Assembly (NCBI GenBank): GCA_009746045.1
Contig: RPFO01000246.1
Coordinates: 2,064,517 to 2,128,516 of the forward strand
Direction: 5' to 3'
DNA from: Mesostigma viride
Taxonomy: Eukaryota; Streptophyta; Mesostigmatophyceae; Mesostigmatales; Mesostigmataceae
Length of the DNA stretch: 64,000 nt
Shown here piece by piece: positions 50,821-61,300 of the stretch. Position numbers and translations under genes: made by a program. Under the pieces are notes generated by a model. It searched no databases. It was given only the letters and a program-made list of their open reading frames with translations, and was not told the origin of the DNA. Position 1 is the stretch's first letter. Every line of letters begins with the position of its first letter.

Positions 50821-51491
50821 ATTGGCGGGAGACCGGTCTACTATCGTAGACTGGGGTTCAAAAATCAAGTTCGATTTTTATTTTGAGTAGCGCAATCGAC
50901 AGATCTCCGCGAGAGGATCCTGGATCATACCTTGGATACTGGAAAGTCCGTTTTCAGTTGAGCGATAGTAGGCCAACAAGACAGTTGGAAATGGCTATAA
51001 GCTGGGCCCGGCTTAGCATCAAATGGGCCAAAGTCCAGACAGACCAAGTAGGACGTTCGGGGGTCCAAACAAAATTTTAGTAGTGCAGTTTATAGATCTC
51101 GATGAGGGCACTCAGAATCTGAACGTCACATGCCACTGGCTTCCCTGGTCACATAACGCGCCCTGTTAGCCCCTTCACCTGTCACCTTCACACCGGTGTG
51201 TGACTACCTTCATTTTGGATTTGCTGATACTCATTTTCCATTTCACCTCTCTGGTCTATAATTTGATAATATCTGCTGCTGACTGCGGCGTGGGACACAA
51301 CAACAACAACAATTGGATAATAAGTATACCCATTTCCCCGAAAATGTCACATGCCAGGAATTGTCCATATTTGGACGACAGGGGCCAAAAACCGATACTC
51401 CCAGGATACTCCCAACGCAAAAAATTAATCAATTCGCCAAAATGCATGCAAAATGTGCTTTTTTTCTACGGTAGACCGGTCTCCCGCCAAT
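50821..51491. mobile_element. Candidate TIR element (671 bp)
   Basis: ATTGGCGGGAGACCGGTCTAC at 50821-50841 is repeated inverted at 51471-51491, with further partial match outward (GAAAC[C/T]) and inward (CGTAGA). No clear target duplication and no transposase frame. Interior AT-rich with an (AAC)n patch near 51301. Confidence 0.5.
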
Positions 51492-51850
51492 AGTTTCACT
51501 TCACGGAAGGATCTCACGTCCCCGTCCTGACTCCAAGCGGCAATTTTCAAGGGCAAAGTGTAATATCATGTTGCACAGGCCGCCATCGAGTCTGAGGTCT
51601 TAGCATACTCGCAATGACCTGTCCCTTACAAGGGGCCCAACGTGGATGGCGAGTTTGAGTTTTTCCGCCATACTAAGTCTTCCCTAATGCACGTTTAATG
51701 AGTATTCAGCTGAATATTTGATCAGTTGTTGCTTCTTATAATCGTGTGATGGCTCAGGCTGGTAAGTGATAAATAGTATGTATGTGGATGTTAGGGGAAG
51801 GGAGTATAGCTTGTATTAGGTAAAGGCAAGGAATCACCGCGGCATGATGA
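51492..51850. other. No gene seen
   Basis: AT-rich, no frame with a motif, directly left of the 30-bp minisatellite. Confidence 0.5.
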
Positions 51851-51854
51851 TTCG

Positions 51855-52505
51855 TGGCCGGGTGTGTGTGGGGGCTGGCATGCATGCGTGAGTGTGTGTG
51901 GGGGCTAGCATGCATGCGTGGGTGTGTGCGGGGGCTGGCATGCATGCGTGGGTGTGGGGGGGGGCTGGCATGCATGCGTGGGTGTCTGGGGGGGCTGGCA
52001 TGCATGCGTGGGTGTCGGGGGGGGCTGGCATGCATGCGTGGGTGTGTGTGGGGACTGGCATGCATGCGTGGGTGTGTGTGGGGGGTGGCCAGCATGCGTG
52101 TGTGTGTGAGGGGTTGGCGTGCATGCGTGGGTGTGTGGGGGGGCTGGCATGCATACATGTGTGTGTGGGGGGGCTGGCATACATGCGTGTGTGTGTGGGG
52201 GGGCTGGCATGCATGCGTGTGTGTGTGGGGGGGCTGGCATGCGTGCGTGGGGGTGTGGGGAGGCTGGCTTGCATGCGTGGGTGTGTGGGGGGGCTGGCAT
52301 GCATGCGTGGATGTGGGGGGGGGCTGGCCTGCATGCGTGGGTGTGTGGGGGGGCTGGCATGCATGCGTGGGTGTGGGGGGGGGCTGGCATGCATGCGTGG
52401 GTGGGGCGGGGGAGCTGGCATGCATGCGTGGGTGTTGGGGGGGGCTGGCATGCATGCGTGGGGGTGTGTGGGGGCTGGCATGCATGCGTGGGTGTGTGGG
52501 GGGGG
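51855..52505. repeat. 30-bp minisatellite (~21 units)
   Basis: Unit GGCATGCATGCGTGGGTGTG + TGGGGGGGCT, period about 30 with T/G variants. Because 30 is divisible by 3 and stops are absent, all six frames are nearly open; the minus strand reads decapeptides of type HACMPAPPHT. Alternating purine-pyrimidine GCATGC/TGTGTG stretches could adopt Z-DNA. Confidence 0.95.
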
Positions 52506-53066
52506 CATGACCACGGTAGAAAATGTTATCTTGAGGGAGCACTCTCCATGGGAAGTGGATGCCCAGGTGGCTGTGAAGGGGAGCACGATAACAGAAAGAG
52601 TGCTATCCCCCATCACCCTAACCCCTGCCCACACTGTGGCTACCTTGCTAGTGTCACCTTCCCTCAACAGGTCTTCTATTTCGTTAAAATCCGTTACCAC
52701 ACGCTTGACCTTCGTTGCATTTTCCTTGAAGTTGCCATGCTACCTTCCCTGCGGCTGATCGGCTGCGCCCTCCCCTACGTGCTTGAACATTGTATCAAAC
52801 GCCTCACGGGGGCAAGGAGAGATAACACAGTACTTGTTCGCAAACGGTTTCCATCCCATGGCAGCAGCCGCCTTAAGATTATACGAGACCTGCCACGGGC
52901 GGACGTTGAAAGCGCACAAATTCTGCAGCTTTGAGTCGCAGTTTACGCACTTGCTGGTGTGAATCGTGCGGGGCAGACCGCCATACGTGAGATCGCCATC
53001 TAAGGGGCGCCGTCGTAGCTTGTCACACCGGTAGCAATAGCGCAGGTCGCCTTCCGTCGAATTCAT
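52506..53066 (-). CDS. Zinc-ribbon-like ORF (108 aa) with open downstream frame
   Basis: ATG at 53066. C11-x2-C14 ... C40-x2-C43 (YCYRCDKL ... KCVNCDSKL) gives a four-cysteine zinc-ribbon pattern in the first 45 residues; the remaining 60 are unrecognised. The frame ends at TAG 52740-52742, but the same frame then stays open for about 75 codons of ordinary composition (KVKRVVTDFNEIEDLLREGD...) and runs into the 30-bp minisatellite. It may be a gene broken by a nonsense mutation, a two-cistron artefact, or a short protein with a fortuitous downstream frame. Confidence 0.4.
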
Positions 53067-53523
53067 GATGATCTGAGCAATAAACAGTGAGCATCGAGGG
53101 GAGGGGGGGGGGGCGGTGGATTTCAGGGTTTTTAGAGCTCCGAAGCACCCAGTAGCAGATTTAACGAGGAAAGAAAATGAACTGAAAAATTTTCGGGAAA
53201 AGCGCGTGGTAACGCTAAAATGGACTTACCAACGAAGAGAAATTCGCTCTTAGGACGCGCAAACTCAGTGGTGGCTGGGGGTAACGGGCTGGTGTACTTT
53301 TTTGCATCTGCGGACAGCAGCCCGCAAAAGGGTCGGCAGGCTCGTACCCACCCCCGCGCGAATATTTTTTCAGCTTGCAGCACGTCGGTAAAATAGAAAA
53401 AAAAAAATTCATGAGCGATCTCACATCTCGGAGCATATGCAGCAAAATTTTCCAGCGAAAAAAATGCTTAAATGGCCTCCATCAAGGTCACCGCCATTAA
53501 ATAAGCCGACATAGCTTTATGGC
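53067..53523. other. No gene seen
   Basis: G9-type run at 53103-53116, an A-run at 53397-53407; minus frames of about 80 codons without motifs. Confidence 0.45.
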
Positions 53524-53612
53524 CATGCCCCTGAGGATAGCTGCTACACTACCACCTCGTCTGCCCTTACAGTATAGAAACAGCTCAGATGAGGATTATA
53601 TCCCCCTCTAGT
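53524..53612 (+). mobile_element. 3' coding end of the LINE family (fragment)
   Basis: CCTGAGGATAGC.GCTACACTACC.CCTCGTCTGCC...GATGAGGATTA.ATCCCC matches 45377-45460, the last codons of the LINE ORF, with stops. The following sequence to about 54440 is its host or UTR, split by the TIR element. Confidence 0.8.
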
Positions 53613-53648
53613 GACTATATATGTTTGGGGCATTTCTTCAGGGTTATT

Positions 53649-54383
53649 CCAGGGGGGGTGTCCAAAAACAAGAAAATTTACACGACGCTGAATTCGAGTA
53701 GATCTCGCGAAAACAAGCATGTTTGCCACTGGTCGCAACCCCAGGGGGTCTCTAGGTTAGAAGTTACAGAGCCTCAAAAACCGTTAACTTAAAGGGTAGG
53801 TAGGTAGGGTGCCGGGCCGATATGGGTTTTTTACAACAAAACACTTGGATTTCTGCTAGCTCCCTGTATGGTCGGAATTTTGAAACGGTTTGACGGACAA
53901 ACTGATAGCACTTGGCGAGCTGAACCCAAATCTGCAGTCAAAATTTTGGTAGGTACCATAGAGGGGGGGGTGTTGCCCGCAAGATGGTGCTGCCCCTAGG
54001 CACGGAAGTATGCTGCCGTCTGCCACCACTACAAGGCTTCGGCTATCCAGCGCCGTGCCGTGCCAGTATCGCGTCGCGCCGGCCAATGACCCATTTTAGA
54101 AAACCGGAATTTTCCCATACACCAACCATTTTCCCATCATCGGACGCTCCAGATTGTCGGCGGCTAACGATTTAACTTTTTGCATTTCGCCTTCGTATAT
54201 GCTCAAACGGTAGAGCTCGCGGAGCTGATCACTTTGCTCCCTAGGTCGACCCCTATAACCCTTGGGACCTCAGGGTTTTGCTAGGTATAGCGCCTACGTG
54301 CTAGGTAGGTAGGGTCCAAGGGCCAACTTTTGGAAAATTTCAGCGTATGTGTCTGATATTTTTGTTTCGGACACCCCCCCTGG
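53649..54383. mobile_element. TIR DNA element (735 bp), TSD TTATT
   Basis: Starts CCAGGGGGGGTGTCC and ends GGACACCCCCCCTGG, perfect 15-bp terminal inverted repeats, continuing imperfectly (AAAAACAAG / CAAAAATATC). Flanked by TTATT at 53644-53648 and 54384-54388. No transposase; a non-autonomous (MITE-like) element. Removing it joins CTTCAGGG-TTATT-CTCCCAG. Confidence 0.85.
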
Positions 54384-54449
54384 TTATTCTCCCAGTTATC
54401 GGGTTTTTCCTTATGTTGCATGCCCATCTCATCTCTGTAATCTATCATT

Positions 54450-55174
54450 AATTAATTAATTAATCAGGAACATCACTCCGTTGGGAGTCAATGTAGAACA
54501 TCATATGATATCCTTGAGAAGGGGCATATGGCTTTTAATACATTCTCATAGGCTACTTCCTGCAAGGGTGGGAATGTAAGCGACCCTCACTTTGCTCTAG
54601 GTGCACCAAGGCACCTGCACCCTCATAATCTTCACTCTATGCCCAGCTAAGGGGGAGTATGTTATGTGGGGGAAGATCATCATGGCTATACAAGAGCTAG
54701 GACATGGCTTCTCTACAGAGAGCATCTCTCTGCATGGCATAGCATGGCGAAATTCTTTATAATGCAACATCCATGGGGGTCCCGTTATAGGCATGGCTTG
54801 GCTAAATTCTGTAGGCAACAACCATGGGGGCCATTATGGGCGAACATGCGCGTGGGCCACATGCTAGGCTAAGCCTTACTAATCTACACTACTGGTATAT
54901 ATATTCCTAGTCTGAGGTGGCACGAGGGGGCTGCCAGGGCTTGTGGTCAACGTGGATGACCGCCCCCCTCCAGTATACCGGCTTCCCCCTTGCGCTCTGC
55001 CGGAGCTGAAGGTAGGTCGGCCATAGCTCGCGTCGCCGCTGTTGCTGGGCCAGGGTCAAGTCGTCGTCCAGCGTGAAGCGAGTCTCCGAGAGCTTCTTGC
55101 GGCATTTAAGGAACGACAGCTTGTCCGCCATGTACTTAAAGGTGAGGAGCACGGGGGCCGGGCCAGCCTTCCTC
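54450..55174 (-). mobile_element. HAL1-like element, copy 3 (5'-truncated, 9-bp TSD)
   Basis: 725 bp between TCTATCATT at 54441-54449 and 55175-55183. TTAA tail, 3' UTR with the family block, and the last 80-odd codons of the ORF1-like protein. Coding sequence breaks off at about 55172 where copy 1 continues (GGGCCGGGCCAGCCTTCC), the expected 5' truncation. Very close to copy 1 in sequence. Confidence 0.92.
54925..55172 (-). pseudogene. L1-ORF1p-like C-terminal domain, truncated
   Basis: KAGPAPVLLTFKYMADKLSFLK ... LTLAQQQRRRELWP, about five residue differences from the 449-aa protein. No start; TAG at the same place (TSD-stop). Confidence 0.9.
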
Positions 55175-55264
55175 TCTATCATTCTCAATGAATATATTCT
55201 GATTTGGCGCGCCGCAAAGGTGAAAACCATTTGCGTTCAGTGTCGGTCCGAATATATGTTTGGG

Positions 55265-55605
55265 GACTAGCTAGACCTTTTCAGTGGTTTTCCATTTGCG
55301 GGTATTTCCTCGTAAATGGTGGGAGAGCGATCGCAGCAATGGTGCTCACCACTAGACACTCCCGGCCAGTTAGGCTCGAAACACACGCCCTGATCAAGCA
55401 TGCTGTTTCCGGCCCCACCGTCTAGGTCATCTAGTCGCTCTACACGTAAGCCAGCCATAATTTCAATGCACAAGGCTACACATTTCCATCACCATTCATC
55501 TTCATCATCCTGAACGACTCGAACGCGCGGACAAGATAACGGCAGGCTCGAGCTACCATGGTCCGGATTCTCCCGATTTCTGGCCTGCGCTGGTTGTCTC
55601 CTTGA
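55265..55605 (+). repeat. Dispersed repeat X, copy 2
   Basis: About 340 bp, inverted copy of 25978-26317; its last 56 bp also occur at 1136-1191. The minus-strand frame (MAGLRVERLDDLDGG..., about 68 codons to a TAG near 55267) is open here. It lies against a TATATGTTTGGGG motif on both sides (55253, 55605), repeated again at 55860 and 53622. Confidence 0.9.
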
Positions 55606-55665
55606 TATGTTTGGGGCATGATGAACTACCCTAGTCCTTCCACGCATGTTGGATCGCCACCAATT

Positions 55666-55768
55666 GATTAATTAATAGACACGCGACCGCGTCACGTGAG
55701 CATAAGTCCTCAGTGGGAGGAAAACATGGGATGGAATGGATGATGTAAGCTATGTAGGTCCTAGTTAC
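55666..55768. repeat. ~100-bp repeat with TTAATTAATAGACACG end, copy 1
   Basis: TTAATTAATAGACACGCGACCG...CATAAGTCCTCAGTGGGAGG...GGTCCTAGTTAC matches the reverse complement of 57873-57982. Its terminal motif also occurs at about 10200. Confidence 0.85.
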
Positions 55769-55960
55769 AGGGTTGTGGGCACCACGGCCCGAATCGCTCA
55801 TATGAATGCCATACGCGGTCACACGCGGAGCCCCCACAGACTTGGGGGTGGTCTCCTTCATATGTTTGGGGCATGATGCAGTCATGCAGGCCTTCTAGGC
55901 CCTCTCCTCAAGCCCCCCCTGGGTGCCTGTGCTTGTTTAGGAGGCATGAACCACCATGGA

Positions 55961-56123
55961 GGTGCAGGTGCACCTAGTGCACCCAGAGCAGGTGATAGTT
56001 GTACATCCTACACCTGCAGGTTGTCGCCCTGATTGTATTACAAACCCATAGATGCCCCTTTCTCAGGGCTATGTGTTACATATGCTCCCCACGGAGCTAT
56101 GATTTTAATTAATTAATTAATTA
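55961..56123 (+). mobile_element. HAL1-like 3' end relic (plus orientation)
   Basis: GGTGCAGGTGCACCTAGTGCACC ... GCCCCTTTCTCAGGGCTATGTG.TACATATGCTCCCCACGGAG ... ATTAATTAATTAATTAA is the complement of the family 3' end, diverged. Confidence 0.75.
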
Positions 56124-56223
56124 ATGCAGATGATAATTGTAACTTTCGTGTAATTATTTTTCTAATGAGATTAGCATAGTACTCCGTGGCCAGCATGCCC
56201 ATGCGCATGACACGCAAGTATTT
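56124..56223 (+). mobile_element. LINE 3' UTR fragment
   Basis: ATGCAGATGATAA...GTGTAATTATTTTTCTAATGAGATTAGCATAGTACTCCGTGGC matches 45474-45575 closely. It starts directly at the TTAA tail of the preceding relic. Confidence 0.88.
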
Positions 56224-56302
56224 CCTTCCTTCCTGGGTACTCTAATGTCTAAAAACAGCAGGTGTAAAGCTAGCTCAGTCCAAAGAGTGAAACGAGGTAG
56301 CC

Positions 56303-56376
56303 ATTAATTAATTAATTAATTAGACTCGTGCTCCCGTCGGGGAGTCACGGAGCATTGACCCCGATGGATGGATGGG
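56303..56376 (+). repeat. Dispersed repeat B, copy 2
   Basis: TTAATTAATTAATTAGACTCGTGCTCCCGTCGGGGAGTCACGGAGCATT..CCC.GATGGATGGATGGG; same unit as 10720-10786 in opposite orientation. Confidence 0.8.
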
Positions 56377-56516
56377 TGGGTGCAAACAGTCCTACCGGTC
56401 TAAGCTATCTACATCAGCTACCTACGACATCTATCTAACAGCAACTAACTACAACATCTATCTATACAGCACCACGCGGCCCTAGGGGAGCTGTCTTCCT
56501 TCCTTCCTTCCTTACT

Positions 56517-56577
56517 TAGCATAGTACTCCGTGGCATGCCGGCCCATGCGCATGACGGACACGCTTGCAAGTACTTA
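56517..56577 (+). mobile_element. LINE 3'-end fragment
   Basis: AGCATAGTACTCCGTGGCATGCC...GCATGACGGACACGCTTGCAAGTACTTA, shorter copy of the LINE 3' terminus, preceded by a CTTCC microsatellite (56490-56510). Confidence 0.75.
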
Positions 56578-56702
56578 TTTATAAACTTACTAATTACTTG
56601 CTTATTCGGGTTCGGGTACTCTCCCCAGATGTTTATGTTCGTGTTCGGGTCGCGAAATGACCTGGATATACCATGCAGCTCTAGTGACTACAACTAATAT
56701 GG

Positions 56703-57180
56703 CTAGTCTAGCCCGTGGGGGGCGCCCACAGGTGGTTGTTGACTGTCAGGTCCCCGCCCCTCCAGAACACCTTGGGCCGAAGATGAAGCTAGATTGGGGT
56801 CTTGCTTGTGGCGGAGGTACTCCGGCCACAGGTCGCGTTGCCATGCTGCTGCTGCTGCTGAGCGGCCGGGCGTCAGGTCGTCGTCCAGCGTCCAGAGGAG
56901 GTCGCGCAACTTCTTGCGGCGATCGAGATCGAGGAACCGCCGTCGCTAATCCTCCATCTTCCTGTTGTGCACATACAGGGATTAACAGCACTCCGGTGCT
57001 CCGTGACTCGGACCCAATGGGAGCACGAGTTTAATTCATTAATGAATTATCCTCCATGGATCTGAAGGTGAGCAGGACTGGTGGGGGTGTCGCCTTGTCC
57101 CGTGAGTGGGCCCGAACGCGGTGCCCACTCCGCTCTAGCTCACCTACGAGGTCCGTGCAGTTGCATTACATACCGCTTTT
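56703..57180 (-). pseudogene. Diverged L1-ORF1p-like relic with nested insertion
   Basis: The minus strand reads KATPPPVLLTFRSMED (57110-57052) and, after a 91-bp insert, RRFLDLDRRKKLRDLLWTLDDDLTP (about 56950-56870) and RDLWPEYLRHKQ, parallel to KAGPAPVLLTFKYMADK...TLDDDLTLAQQQRRRELWPAYLQLR of the 449-aa protein. An older and distinct member of the family with one TAG at the junction. Confidence 0.75.
56958..57048. mobile_element. Repeat B copy 3, 9-bp TSD, inside the ORF1 relic
   Basis: 91 bp between ATCCTCCAT at 56949-56957 and 57049-57057. It contains GCTCCGTGACTC...GAGCACGAGTTTAATTCATTAATGAATT. Excision restores the reading frame of the ORF1 relic, proving that repeat B is mobile. Confidence 0.8.
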
Positions 57181-57872
57181 GCTCCTGAGCTCGGCCTCAA
57201 GAGAGGTTGTTGTCTCCCCAGGCTGCTGGGGCAAGCTATCGACGCAGCACCACTCAGCATTGGCGGCGGGCGCGGTCGGTGTCCTCACGTTCTTCTCTAA
57301 GTAACGTTCTTCTCTAAATTACTAATTGACACATAAGCCTAGTTACACATGACTGTGTCATGCACGCGGGCCGGTGCATGCCAATACAAAGCATGCACAG
57401 GGACCTTCTTGACCCCGGCCTATACACAACAACTAGGAGGGAGGGCGCCCAGCCTCGACTATAAGCATGCATGCACTAGCTTCTCTCAGGTGCTGCCACG
57501 TACACCAGAGGGCAGGCCACAGAGCACTCTCTCCGCATCATGGTGCGGGCGCGCAGCTGTGGGTGCAATAGGTAGGCTGAGTCGCATAGAAGATGCTGTA
57601 AAAAGCGAGGTGGGGTCAAGGTGCATTCATGGATTATATTATGACTGCATGCGAGCTTCCAAAATTTAAAGTAATATGCCAATTCACTGGCATGCATATC
57701 TGCATGCTCTTGAGTGCATGCCGGCATGAATGTGAGATACAAGCTCTAGGCCCGCCTAGCGTTTTGATCATCAAGCATATATAGATCTAGCTCATGCAGG
57801 ATCTAGTAGGATCGGGCATGGCAGGCCACCAAGGCGTACAATACTCAAGAAAGCCCAGGGCTACATGTGCAG
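57181..57872. other. No gene seen
   Basis: GCATGC-rich patches, no frame with a motif. Confidence 0.45.
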
Positions 57873-57982
57873 TAACTAGGACCTAGGGAGCTTACACCAT
57901 CCATTCCATCCCATGTTCCCCTCCCACTGAGGACTTATGCTCAAGTGACGCAGTCACGTGTCTATTAATTAATTAATTAATT
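57873..57982. repeat. ~100-bp repeat, copy 2 (inverted to 55666)
   Basis: Reverse complement of 55666-55768 at about 90% identity, ending in TATTAATTAATT that merges into the (TTAA)n tract. Confidence 0.85.
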
Positions 57983-58040
57983 AATTAATTAATTAATTAA
58001 TTAATTAATTAATTAATTAATTAATTAATTAATTAATTAC
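57963..58040. repeat. (TTAA)n microsatellite, ~75 bp
   Basis: Longest TTAA run in the window; here it is the tail of the repeat at 57873-57982. Confidence 0.97.
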
Positions 58041-58379
58041 ATGTGCAGTCAATGTCAAACTCAGTGCACCAGTTGCCCCGCCAGCCTGTGGCCTGTTCAA
58101 GGGATGTGAACTAGCAGCCTAAAGATCTGCTCACCAGGTCTGCTCCGCTATGTGAAAAATGGCGAATCCCTGTGCAAATGAGCTGTCCAAACATGGTAAG
58201 CCATCAATGCTACAAAATATAACTGTTCTAGTACAGTAACCTACAACCTGTGCATGCGGCGATTCCAGCCGTATGAACTTCGTATGTTCAAACTGCATAT
58301 GAATTCGTCTTCGTATAAGCTTGGTATGAACTTGTCCATGTGGCATCTCCAGATATTGAGCTGGAAATCCACATGTGCA
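58041..58379 (-). other. 3' flank of the ITPK gene
   Basis: Probable 3' UTR. The ITPK frame happens to stay open for 83 codons after the TAG stop, to TGA at 58131, but the sequence (GQVHTKLIRRRIH...) does not resemble the end of any ITPK and I take it as untranslated. Confidence 0.5.
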
Positions 58380-61300
58380 CTACAACACTGCAGCTCTTTG
58401 ATGGCGGGTGTGGGCGTCCAGAAGTGCCGCACATAGATGCTCCGGAAAAGATGACAGCTCCTTGAATGATGGGAAAAAGTTGATGTCCACAATGACATGG
58501 TCGCCGGACCCTTCCTCTACCTGCACGTGTTTATGACGTGATACACATGTGCCACGATAGGATGCCATGACAGTCGAATAGGGTTAAGACATGCAGCACA
58601 AGAACAGCTAGTCCTCTAGCTGGCACTTGGCGAAGCCCACGCGAGCACAGCTCACTGAGCACCGCAATCGTTAATACCGACAGCAAGATTGTAGAAAGGA
58701 AGATGGTGGAAAGTTTGCAGGATGGCAACATTATGCAACGCGATAATTTCGAGGGGTCGGTCACGTAGTTTAGGGGGAAGCTACTTCTAACCAAAACGGG
58801 GCACACCAAATCACGACCCGCCTAAGATAAAACGATCCCCAACTGTTCGGTCTCCCACGGTCCCGATTTCAGCCCTGTTGTCTCCTCCCCTTGCAGTGCT
58901 ACCACATGCCCATGTATGTGCCCGCCCAGATGCACCCCACCAAACACTCCAATCCTACGTGACAAGATGGTCTACTTGGACGCCTCCGAGCCACACCAGC
59001 CATTCGAGGGTTGTCTATAGAAACGCCGATCGATATGCACAACCACGCCGGCAGGTTTGTCGTGGTTACCCTACTCACCACCACGTCATAGCCGAACAGG
59101 GATAAGTCAAAGGTCTTGTGCAGCCAGAGCCCTGCTCGCCTGACCGCGTCCTCATTCACTTGCTCGTTGGTTGCTGGCGCATCCGTGGGTGGCAGTGTGG
59201 CCGCGGTAATGGAGGTGCCACCCAGGGGCAGGGGCGTCCCATCACGGCTGGCTGCCTGGGCCACAGCTGTCGGTGCTGCATGGCCGGCTTCCACACTCCT
59301 GAGGCTAGAGGTGCAAGAATTATGGTTGACCAGGAGAAGAAAAACGAGGCGCGACAAGAAACCGCGTCAGAGCCACGGCGCTGGCAGCACTTGGCAAAGC
59401 GTGATGACAACTGCAGGGACAAAGGAGGTGCATGTTGCTTGGAACCACAGGGACGCATGCGGCCCCTAGCGATGCATGGCAACCGCGTTTCGTAGGGTAG
59501 TTTTGCGACAGCCATGGTGGCAGCAAAAGAATCATGGCATGCGCGGCAGGATACAATCCGTGGACTCTCCTGAGGGTACATGCTCGGAAATGCAGGCGTG
59601 AGGAAACGAGGCTTAGACACACAGGGCACTTACAAACTGGGCGTAACCAAAAGTAGACAAGTATTGGGGCCTCCCACCAGAGATGGATCGGTCACTATGC
59701 GTTGGTATGTCATCTTCGTAAATATATTTCTAAAGCTATGGAATTATACTCAACCAAGCTGCCTACCTGTCAAAGACAAAAGCGTCGCGCCCTCGTGCCG
59801 CCGTATCCCCCTCCGCGTCGCCACCGTCCACTCGCACATCGCAACCCTGCGCACCACCCAGCCCCCGGTCCTGCTGCGGCGCATTGCTGGCATCCGCGAA
59901 CGTTTCCCCCTGAGGCTGATGCTGCCCGCCGCGGCCGCCCTCCGCACCCGCAGGGCTGTAATGGCCCGCAGTGGCCGAGGGCCTCTGTGTCATAAAGAAC
60001 TTGGTGCCGACCATGTAGGCCTTGCAGACGTCACGGGTGTGGGGCACACATTCCTGTACCACAGCTGGCAGCGCGACCGCGAGGCCCTCGAAACCTGCTG
60101 GCGACGCCACGATGGCCTGAGGATTTGGCGATAGGGCGTGTGCCAGAAAAGGGTGAATGCCACAAAAGGGGGTATGCCACAAAAGGGGGCATGTGCCACA
60201 AAGACGGGAAATGCCAGAACATGCAGCAATACCACACACATTAGGCCATGGTACTGAGTGCACACATAAATGGATGGACGACGCCAAGTCGCATGAACAG
60301 GAAGTCTTAGATCAACTTGGGTGAAGGTATCCAGAGACCATGGATGTGCTGTGTGATCACAGACCCCGGCCAGGGACATAAACGCACCGATGTCCCACAC
60401 TGCTGGCATTCCGGCAGCTGTGGTGCAAAACAAGCTAACATAGGATGTGGTGTGAATGGATGTGTGGCAGATGCCAGGGCGGCAAGTACATCGCCTGCTG
60501 CTTGCATACCTGGCTCTTCAGGCCAGCTGTCCCAGGTGCGAGGTCTTGCGCCAGGTCAAATCGTGTGTCTACCGATACATGCATGTGGGCTGTTGCTGAG
60601 AAAACAACTGTATGCCCCTCTGCTGGTTGTCCCTTGATATGAGCAGGACGTGCGAGGATGCCAGCAGTTCTATGGCTCCGGCCACCTCAAATTACGTCTC
60701 AAGAGTGAAACGTGTTCCGAGCAAGGACGACAAGGAGCACACAAAACATGCTGTCGTATACAAATACGAGTGCTACTTTACACATAGTAATCTAGTAGCA
60801 CACAAAACATGCTGTTGTATACAAATACGAGTGCTACTTTACACATAGTAATTTAGTATACACATGGCAGGAACACGGGTGGGTGGACACATGCGCACAA
60901 AGGGGTGGGTGGGTGGAAAAGGGGTGGCGATGGCAGGAGCACAGGTTGATGGACCAAACAGGAAAACGCACACACATAGGAGTGTAGATAACATGGCAAG
61001 GGCACAGGGGAAGACACACAATACAGGACAACCAGTGCAGGCAGCACACAATATATTCACGCATGGCAGGTAGCAGGCCACGGTGGCAGCCAAAGCACCA
61101 GCCAAGACGCCAACATGAGCACCATCCCTGAGCCCGGACACCACCATGCGCGCCGCAACATCATGTTGCATGTGCTGTCAGCCGAGACTTTGGAAGCGCT
61201 CGTTCCATGTGCTGTCCGCTGAGACTTTGGAAGCGCTCGTTCCACCCACCATCACGTGCGATTCTGGCACACTCACCATCACGTGCGATTCTGGCACACC

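Noticed and set aside
58131-58379. ITPK C-terminal extension by read-through
   Set aside because: 83 open codons after the TAG occur by chance at a few percent, and the sequence lacks ITPK character; the stop lies at the expected end of the ATP-grasp fold.
28821-58382. Reassigned TAG/TAA (sense) code, suggested by in-frame TAGs at 28821 and 52740 and an open frame after the ITPK stop
   Set aside because: The ITPK exons use CAA/CAG for all their glutamines and contain no in-frame TAA/TAG. The kinase, HTTM and pol frames likewise have none, and two HAL1-like copies end at a TAG in the equivalent place. Under a reassigned code TAR codons would be frequent inside these genes.
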